Shown here piece by piece: positions 58,972-64,000 of a stretch of 64,000 nucleotides of DNA. Within the stretch, counting starts at the first letter, position 1. Each line of letters begins with the position of its first letter. This DNA is from DASQMT01 sp963835735 (GTDB lineage: Bacteria; Actinomycetota; Thermoleophilia; Solirubrobacterales; Solirubrobacteraceae). The position numbers were made by a program, and so were the translations under genes. Under the pieces are notes generated by a model. It saw only the letters and a list, made by a program, of their open reading frames with translations. It made no database searches and had not been told where the DNA came from. Location of the stretch: the NCBI GenBank assembly GCA_963835735.1, contig CAWIGP010000007.1, forward strand, positions 434,001 through 498,000, written 5' to 3'.

Positions 58972-59688
58972 GTACGCCAGGACCGCAGCACGAGCAGTGG
59001 GCCGACTCGGTCGGCTCGTACCTGCTGGGCGCCCTTCCGCCCGACGAGCGCGACGGCTTCGTCGCCCACCTCGACGACCTGCCCGGTGTGCCGGCACGAC
59101 GTCGAGGAGCTGGAGATCGCAGCCGAGGCGCTGCCGCTCTCGGTCCCGTCGGTCACCCCGCCGGCGGCGCTCAAGGACCGGATCATGGCGGTCGTCGATT
59201 CCGAGGCGGAGCTGCTGGCCGCGGCCACCGACGAGCCGCGCCGCGCGCCCGCGCGACCGCGCCGGCGGTTCCTCTCCGTCTGGTCGCTCCGGCCCGCGGT
59301 GGCGCTCGCCTGCGCGGCGGTGCTGCTCGTGGCCGGCGGCGTGATCGGCGCACTGCTGGGCGGCGGCGACGAGACGCGCACGGTCGTTGCGAGCACGACC
59401 GCACAGGGGGCGAGCGCGGAGCTCGAGGTCGGCGACGACGACTCCATCCTCGTCGCGCGCAACCTGCCCGAGCCGCCGCCGGGTCGCACCTACCAGGTCT
59501 GGCTCAAGCGGCCGGGGCAGGACCCCGAGCCTACGTCCGTGCTGTGGGAGCCACGCACCGACGGCTCCGCCCAGGTCGCGGTCCCGGGCTCGCTCGACGA
59601 CGTCGAGGCGGTGCTGGTCACGGACGAGCCGCGCGGCGGCTCCGATGTGCCCACCGTGGAGCCCGTGATCACCGCGCGTCTCACTTGA
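58968..59688 (+). pseudogene. RskA-type anti-sigma factor, split by an apparent one-base insertion
   Basis: The reading should be MSTPGPQHEQWADSV, LLGALPPDERDGFVAHLDD, then CPVCRHDVEELEIAAE. The last part lies one frame over because of an extra C near 59078. Removing it restores the zinc-binding anti-sigma motif (His...CPVC). A cytoplasmic linker leads to a transmembrane helix (PAVALACAAVLLVAGGVIGALL) and an outer RskA domain (VGDDDSILVARNLPEPPPGRTYQVWLKR, split here; WEPRTDGSAQV). It should hold the preceding sigma factor inactive until cleaved. The full length is about 240 residues. Confidence 0.88.
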
Positions 59689-59725
59689 TCTGATCCAGAT
59701 CAGCGGCTGCTAGGTTCGCCCGTCG

Positions 59726-60559
59726 ATGGCCACCTGCTATCGCCACCCCAACCGCGAGACCGGCGTCTCGTGCTCGAACTGCGGCAAGCCGATCTGCCCG
59801 GACTGCATGACCTCGACGCCGGTCGGCATGCGCTGCCCGGATTGCGCCGGCCAGCGCCAGCGCGTGCAGACGATGCGCTCCCTGCACGTCGACCCGATCG
59901 CCACCTACGTGCTGATCGGGATCAACGTGCTGCTGTTCCTCGGCTCCGGGGGCGGCGGCGGGATATTGACCGGTGGTGGGAGCGGCGGCTCGCGCGTGTT
60001 CCTCGACTTCGCGCTGTACGGCCCAGCGATCGACCTCGGCCACGACTACTGGCGGTTGATCACCGGCGGGTTCCTGCATTCGGGCATCCTGCACATCGGC
60101 TTCAACATGTACATCCTGTACTGGGTCGGGACGATGCTGGAGCCGTCGCTCGGCCACGCGCGTTTCGTCGCGCTGTACTTCGCCTCGCTGCTGGCCGGCT
60201 CGTTCGGGGCGCTGCTGCTCGACCCCAACGCGGTCACGGTCGGCGCGTCGGGCGCCGTGTTCGGGTTGATGGGCGCCGCGTTCGTGCTCCAGCGCGCGCG
60301 CGGGATCGATCCGATGCAGTCGGGGATCGGGCCGGTGATCCTGATCAACCTCGTGCTCGGGTTCGTGATCCCGAACGTCTCGGTCGGCGGCCACCTCGGC
60401 GGGCTCGCCGGTGGCGTGCTGTGCGCGCTCGCGATGGAGCGCGTCGCCGGGCGCGGCCGCGGCGTGGCGCTGCCGATCGCTGCGTGCGTGCTGATCGGGG
60501 TGGTCGCCGCGGTGGCCGGCGTCGCGGTCTCCGGGCGTGGACTGCCCAACGCTGGCTAA
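59726..60559 (+). CDS. Rhomboid-family intramembrane serine protease with N-terminal zinc ribbon
   Basis: The protein has 277 residues. The N-terminus carries a B-box-like zinc ribbon (CYRHPNRETGVSCSNCGKPICPDCM, written here only in part: SCSNCGKPICPDC, GMRCPDCAG). Six or more transmembrane helices follow. The catalytic serine lies in VGASGAVFGLMG and the His in VGGHLGGLAGG; HIGFNMYILY is the conserved loop motif. It should cut membrane proteins within the bilayer. It stands 37 bases after the RskA-like gene. Rhomboids can cleave regulatory proteins, so a link to the sigma/anti-sigma pair is a fair but untested guess. Confidence 0.93.
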   Translation: MATCYRHPNRETGVSCSNCGKPICPDCMTSTPVGMRCPDCAGQRQRVQTMRSLHVDPIATYVLIGINVLLFLGSGGGGGILTGGGSGGSRVFLDFALYGPAIDLGHDYWRLITGGFLHSGILHIGFNMYILYWVGTMLEPSLGHARFVALYFASLLAGSFGALLLDPNAVTVGASGAVFGLMGAAFVLQRARGIDPMQSGIGPVILINLVLGFVIPNVSVGGHLGGLAGGVLCALAMERVAGRGRGVALPIAACVLIGVVAAVAGVAVSGRGLPNAG

Positions 60560-60570
60560 CGTTCGCGCCG

Positions 60571-61065
60571 ATGTCCGGCAACCTCGTGGCAGTCGTCGAG
60601 ATCCCCAAGGGGTCCTCCAACAAGTACGAGTGGGACGAGGAGCTCGGCGCGATCAAGCTCCAGCGGCTGCTTTTCTCCTCGCTCGGCTATCCGACCGACT
60701 ACGGCTTCTTCCGCAACACGCTGGCCGGCGACGGCGACCCGCTCGACGCGATGATCGCCGTGTCCGAGCCGACCTTCCCCGGCTGCTTGATCGAGGTCAA
60801 GCCGGTTGCGCTGTTCCGCATGCGCGACGAGCGGGCCGAGGACAACAAGATCCTCTGCGTGCCGCACACCGATCCGAACTGGTCGCACATCGAGCGGCTC
60901 GAGGACCTCTCGATGACGCTGCGCGACGAGATCTCGCATTTCTTCTCGATCTACAAGACGCCCGAGTGGAAGGTCGTCAAGGTCGACGGCTGGTACTCGC
61001 GCGAGGAGGCCGAGCGGTCGATCGAGCGCGCGCGTCGCCGCTGGCGCGAGGCGCACGAGGGCTAG
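60571..61065 (+). CDS. ppa: Inorganic pyrophosphatase (soluble, family I)
   Basis: This enzyme hydrolyses pyrophosphate to phosphate, pulling biosynthetic reactions forward. The protein has 164 residues. VVEIPKGSSNKYEWDEELGAI, GYPTDYGFFRNTLAGDGDPLDAM (the DGDPLD metal-binding signature) and RDEISHFFSIYKTPEWKVVKVDGW, each quoted only in part, are complete family motifs. ATG 60571 begins 11 bases after the rhomboid stop. It converges on the amidohydrolase with a 4-base overlap. Confidence 0.97.
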   Translation: MSGNLVAVVEIPKGSSNKYEWDEELGAIKLQRLLFSSLGYPTDYGFFRNTLAGDGDPLDAMIAVSEPTFPGCLIEVKPVALFRMRDERAEDNKILCVPHTDPNWSHIERLEDLSMTLRDEISHFFSIYKTPEWKVVKVDGWYSREEAERSIERARRRWREAHEG

Positions 61066-61871
61066 AGCGCGAAGACCGCCCTGGCGTTGGCGCTCAGGAA
61101 GCGGTTGCACGCCTCGGGGTCCAGCTCCAGGTCGTCGATCCCCTCGAGCGCCTTCTCGGGCGCGATCATCGGCCAGTTCGTGCCGAACATGACCTTGTTG
61201 CGGCCGTCGCTGCGCAGGTAGCGCACGAGCTCGGGCGGGTAGCGCCGGGCCGTGTAGGCGGACGTGTCGATGTGGACGTTCGGGTACTTGCGCGCGAGCG
61301 CGACCATCTCCTCGGTCCACGGGTAGCCGATGTGGCCGGCGACGATCACGAGGTCCGGGAAGTCGAGTGCGACGTCGTCGAGGTACGGGATCGGCCGGCC
61401 GGTCTCGGAGCTGCGCAGCGGCCCGGTGTGGCCGACCTGAGTGCAGAACGGCACGCCGAGCTCCACGCACGCGGCGTAAAGCGGGTAGTAGCGCCGGTCG
61501 TTCGGCGGCAGGCCCCACAGCCACGGGACGGCGCGCAGGCCCTTGAAGCCGAGCTCGGTCACGCAACGGCGCAGCTCGCGCACGGCGCGGACCGGGTCGC
61601 GCAGGTCGACCGCCGCGAGCCCACCGAGCCGTTCGGGATGCTGCGCGACGAACGCCGCGACCTCGTCGTTGCCGATCAGCGGCCCCTCGGGCCCGTGCCA
61701 CGCGCTGATCAGCCCGTAGTCGATGCCGCCGGCGTCCATCGCGGCGATCGTCGCGGCGAGCGGGAGCTCCTCGGTGGGCAGCGAGTCGCCCACCCAGCGC
61801 CGCAGCGACGCGAACGCTTCGTGTGCGAGGAACCGGGGCGTCGGGTGCTGCATCCAGGCGTCGACGATCAT
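61062..61871 (-). CDS. Amidohydrolase-2-family metal-dependent hydrolase
   Basis: The protein has 269 residues. The TIM-barrel amidohydrolase pattern is visible: an early DAWMQHPTP in place of the usual HxH, WHGPEGPLIGND, FKGLRAVPWLWGLPPND, IVAGHIGYPWTEEMVALA, NVHIDTSAYTARR and MFGTNWPMI. This matches decarboxylase/hydrolase members such as ACMSD-like and 4-oxalomesaconate-type enzymes. The altered first metal motif leaves activity uncertain. It is divergent from a TetR gene across a shared palindrome and is its likely target. Confidence 0.78.
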   Translation of the reverse strand: MIVDAWMQHPTPRFLAHEAFASLRRWVGDSLPTEELPLAATIAAMDAGGIDYGLISAWHGPEGPLIGNDEVAAFVAQHPERLGGLAAVDLRDPVRAVRELRRCVTELGFKGLRAVPWLWGLPPNDRRYYPLYAACVELGVPFCTQVGHTGPLRSSETGRPIPYLDDVALDFPDLVIVAGHIGYPWTEEMVALARKYPNVHIDTSAYTARRYPPELVRYLRSDGRNKVMFGTNWPMIAPEKALEGIDDLELDPEACNRFLSANARAVFAL

Positions 61872-61901
61872 TAGAGCGACACTCTAGAGCATTGCTCTAA
61901 T
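61870..61901. promoter_or_regulatory. Palindromic operator shared by the amidohydrolase and TetR genes
   Basis: ATTAGAGC (61870-61877) and GCTCTAAT (61894-61901) form a perfect inverted repeat; a further CTCTAGAG lies between them. The left arm overlaps the amidohydrolase start codon. TCTAAT in the right arm could be the TetR -10 box, which would give a near-leaderless mRNA. This is typical of a TetR site repressing both genes. Confidence 0.75.
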
Positions 61902-61910
61902 CTGGGACGC

Positions 61911-62483
61911 ATGGCCGGAACGCGAGACGCGATCCTGGACGCGGCACGCGCGTGCTTCGAGGAGCACGGCTACGCCGCGACGACGATCGAGCTGATCGCG
62001 GCCCGCTCGGGTGCGTCGAACGGCTCGATCTACCACCACTTCGGCGCGAAGGACGGGATCCTCGCCGCGCTGTACACGGACGCGCTCGCCTCCTACCAGG
62101 AAGAGCTGCGCGCGCTGCTGCGCGAGCACGCCGACGACGCCGAAGGAGGGATCCGCGGCGCGGTCGTGCATCACCTCGCGTGGGTGGAGGCGCACCCGCA
62201 CGAGACGCGCACGCTGTTCGAGCACCGCCAGACGCTGGAGCGGACGCCGCGCGCGGGCGAGCTGCGCGCGCTCAACCGGGCGGCGCTGACCGACGTCCGC
62301 GCGTGGCTGGCTGGGCACGTCGCCGCGGGCGCGATCCGGGACCTCGGTGCGGCCGCCGCACCGGTCTGGCTCGGCCCGGCGCAGCTGGTCGCGCGCGACT
62401 GGATCGCCGGCCGCCTGCGCGGCAGGCCGGGCGCCCTTGCGAACGAGCTCGCCGAGGCCGCGTGGCGGTCGTTCCGCGCCTGA
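61911..62483 (+). CDS. TetR-family transcriptional regulator
   Basis: The protein has 190 residues. The N-terminal domain reads AGTRDAILDAARACFEEHGYAATTIELIAARSGASNGSIYHHFGAKDGI, quoted here only for its HTH: IELIAARSGASNGSIYHHF. The C-terminal domain is a typical variable TetR_C. It faces the amidohydrolase gene, and the perfect palindrome between them is the likely operator. The ligand is unknown. Confidence 0.92.
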   Translation: MAGTRDAILDAARACFEEHGYAATTIELIAARSGASNGSIYHHFGAKDGILAALYTDALASYQEELRALLREHADDAEGGIRGAVVHHLAWVEAHPHETRTLFEHRQTLERTPRAGELRALNRAALTDVRAWLAGHVAAGAIRDLGAAAAPVWLGPAQLVARDWIAGRLRGRPGALANELAEAAWRSFRA

Positions 62484-62524
62484 CATCGGCGAAGCTCGGC
62501 GCTGTGGGTAACTCGGGCGCTGGT

Positions 62525-62595
62525 GTACTGCGGCATTGAGGGCACGCGGGATCGGCGCCTTGCGTCGGATAGCGACCTCAAGGCGCAACGGAGCA
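62525..62595. repeat. Intergenic structured repeat, half copy D
   Basis: The left boundary GTACTGCGGCATTGAGGG is the best match to the family consensus. A stem GCGCCTT/AAGGCGC (62555-62586) encloses TAGCGACC, as in copy B (20041-20083). There is no matching right boundary. The element lies between the TetR gene and a broken collagen-like gene whose stop is at 62604. Confidence 0.7.
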
Positions 62596-62603
62596 CGAGT
62601 CGC

Positions 62604-63417
62604 TTAGCGCACCCGCACGGGCTGGCGCGCGCTGACGCTGCTGCCGCCGACCTTGAACGAGACCGCGAGCGTGTAGCGGCCCGGCCTGATGCGCTTGCTG
62701 TGGCGCAGCGTCACGCGCCCCTCGCGCCGGGCGCTGCCGCGCGCGACAGTGTTGCCGCCCTTGACGAGGCGCACGTTGATCGCCGTCGCCGCCACCTCGG
62801 ACGGCAGCACGACGATCCGGCAGCTCGTCTTCGGCGGCCGCCCGCGCGTCGTGCACGTGGCCTGGATCGCGCGCCCCGGCGCGCCCTGCGGCCCGGCCGC
62901 GCCCGGCGCCCTGCGGCCCGGCCGCGCCCTGCGGCCCCGCCGCGCCCGCGGTCCCGGCCGGTCCCGCGGCGCGCCGCCGGCGCCGGCCGCCCCGTGGCCC
63001 GCCCGGCGGCGCCGTACGGCCGCGATCCCCGGTCGCGGCGCCGGATCGCCTGCCCGATCAGCGTGATGGCCGGCGTCGCCGCTGCTACCGTTGACGACAG
63101 CGACGCGCTGCGCGCGCCGGCGACTGTCGGCGTGAACCGCGACGCCGACGAAGCACGTGCGCCGGCCGCGAGCGTCACGCCGTGGCACGTCGTGGTCGGT
63201 CGGCGACAGCTCGAAGTCGAGCGGCGTCCGTCGCCGGTCAGCCGCACGATCACGTCGGACGTCGGCGCGTTGGCGCGTCAGCGGCAGGTACACGACCGGG
63301 CCTCGCGTGTCCACTGACGACGTCGCCGAAGTCGCCCGGCGGCGCGGTCACGGCGGCGTTCGCGCTCGCCGGCAACGCAAGCACGACGAGCAGGGGCAGG
63401 ACGAGTCGCGCTGACAT
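62604..63417 (-). pseudogene. Secreted collagen-like/choice-of-anchor protein with many frame breaks
   Basis: The frames, read together, give a signal peptide (MSARLVLPLLVVLALPASANA, start 63417, quoted in parts: RLVLPLLVVLALPASA), then FGDVVS, DTRGPVVYLPLT, VIVRLTGDG, TPLDFELSP, CHGVTLAAGA, TCFVGVAV, FTPTVAGARSASLSS and ITLIGQAI, each in alternating frames. A Gly-Ala-Ala-Gly-Pro-Gln-Gly collagen-like stretch follows, and an intact C-terminal part (GPQGAPGRAIQATCTTRG, RPGRYTLAVSFKVGG). At least five shifts are needed to join them. It is either a dense cluster of sequencing errors in a repetitive G+C-rich region or a decaying surface-protein gene. Confidence 0.7.
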
Positions 63418-63435
63418 GGTGTTCTCCTCGACTGA

Positions 63436-64000
63436 CTACAGGTGGACTTCCAGCACCTCTCCCGGCGCCTCCGGCACGCGGTCGGGATGCAGGATGTGCG
63501 CCATCAGCTCGAGCCCGTCGATGAGCCGCGGGCCCGGGCGGGAGAAGTATGCGGCGGCGTCGACGGCGACGACGCGCTTCGCGCCGACTCCGGCCAGCGC
63601 GTCGGCGTAGGACTCCGCCTCCTCGAGCGCGCGCTCTGCGTCGTAGCCGCACGGCATGCAGACCACGACGTCGGGCCGGGCGGCGGCGACCTCCTCCCAT
63701 GTGCGCGTCTCGGACGGCTCGCCGGCAAGGCCGAGCAGGTCCACCCCGCCGGCGTACTCGATCAGCTGCGGTGTCCAGTGTCCGGCCACGAAGACCGGGT
63801 CGAGCCACTCCAGCGCGGCGACGCTGACGGGCGCCGCGCCGCGTACCGCCAGGCGCACGCGGTCGATCCGTGCGGCCGCGTCCTGCACGAGATCGACGCC
63901 GGCGTCCTTGGCGTCGGTCGCCTGCGCAAGCGTGCGCACGTCGCCGAGCATCTCGCCGAGCGTGTGCGGGTCGAGCGAGATCACGTCCGGCGCGGGTTCC
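63436..64000 (-). CDS. BtuF-like periplasmic binding protein, N-terminus outside window
   Basis: The visible 188 residues, reading from the window edge (EPAPDVISLDPHTLGEMLGDV), match the C-terminal two-thirds of ABC-transporter cobalamin/iron-chelate binding proteins: the VISLDP strand, TLAQATDAKDAGVDLV, then EWLDPVFVAGHWTPQLIEYAGG with SETRTWEEVAAARPDVVVCMPCG. The fold would bind cobalamin or a related metal chelate. The signal peptide, if any, lies beyond the edge. No transporter genes are visible here. Confidence 0.8.
   Translation of the reverse strand, partial: EPAPDVISLDPHTLGEMLGDVRTLAQATDAKDAGVDLVQDAAARIDRVRLAVRGAAPVSVAALEWLDPVFVAGHWTPQLIEYAGGVDLLGLAGEPSETRTWEEVAAARPDVVVCMPCGYDAERALEEAESYADALAGVGAKRVVAVDAAAYFSRPGPRLIDGLELMAHILHPDRVPEAPGEVLEVHL

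Overview
The window is about 72% G+C with long overlapping reading frames, frequent GTG starts, ATGA/GTGA stop-start couplings and few T-rich terminators. The gene content (CarD, DisA, ClpC, FtsH, a SigH-like sigma factor, AfsR/SARP-type and LuxR-type ATPase regulators, MMPL pump, DUF4389 protein) points to an actinomycete. The lysine/alanine-rich phasin-like proteins and the general style suggest class Thermoleophilia (Solirubrobacterales: Solirubrobacter or Conexibacter-like). This is inference; no rRNA gene is present to confirm it.

Layout. 1-5.7 kb: end of a Sir2 deacylase, an intergenic repeat, a three-domain secreted cell-wall hydrolase on the minus strand, two coiled-coil phasin-like proteins and an SCP2-like protein. 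5.7-10.7 kb: a probable small RNA or leader with its own promoter and terminator, a MerR-adenylate cyclase fusion, then tilS-hpt-ftsH. 10.7-21.7 kb: the folate genes folP, folB and folK and pantothenate kinase coaX. These are interrupted by a DUF4389 protein, a GT-C glycosyltransferase, a PhoD phosphatase and a TetR-MMPL pump-thioesterase module with matching operators. 21.7-29 kb: Lrp regulator, EamA transporter, dus, greA, lysS and clpC. 29-36 kb: HAD phosphatase, a class A beta-lactamase-like hydrolase, a 164-bp palindrome, a transsulfuration-type PLP enzyme and a giant SARP/BTAD regulator preceded by heptameric repeats.

36-45.8 kb: a compact information-processing and isoprenoid block: radA-disA-carD-ispD-PHP phosphatase-ispF-PRC barrel-cysS-rlmB-sigH. 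RadA and DisA guard DNA (c-di-AMP), CarD controls rRNA promoters, IspD/IspF belong to the MEP pathway, and CysS/RlmB serve translation. 45.8-53.4 kb: LuxR-family ATPase regulator, LOG protein, FKBP lipoprotein, GGDEF-EAL protein and a DUF4031-kinase protein. 53.4-54 kb: an intron-endonuclease-like PD-(D/E)XK gene abutting tRNA-Thr(TGT). 54-64 kb: sugar epimerase, a PlsC-GpsA fusion, two ECF sigma systems, rhomboid protease, pyrophosphatase, an amidohydrolase/TetR pair, a shattered collagen-like gene and the start-less end of a BtuF-like binding protein.

Two patterns cut across the window. First, a family of structured intergenic repeats (near 0.2, 20, 36 and 62.5 kb) shares ends built on GCGGCATTGAGGG and a GGGGCGC..CCACC stem. 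In two places the repeat end supplies the stop codon of the neighbouring gene. Second, at least seven genes are broken or run on through what look like single-base insertions or deletions in G/C runs (folP, PRC barrel, LuxR, GGDEF-EAL, DUF4031, RskA and, several times, the collagen-like gene). The pattern looks more like residual assembly or base-calling error than real pseudogenisation, and those breaks should be read with that caution.
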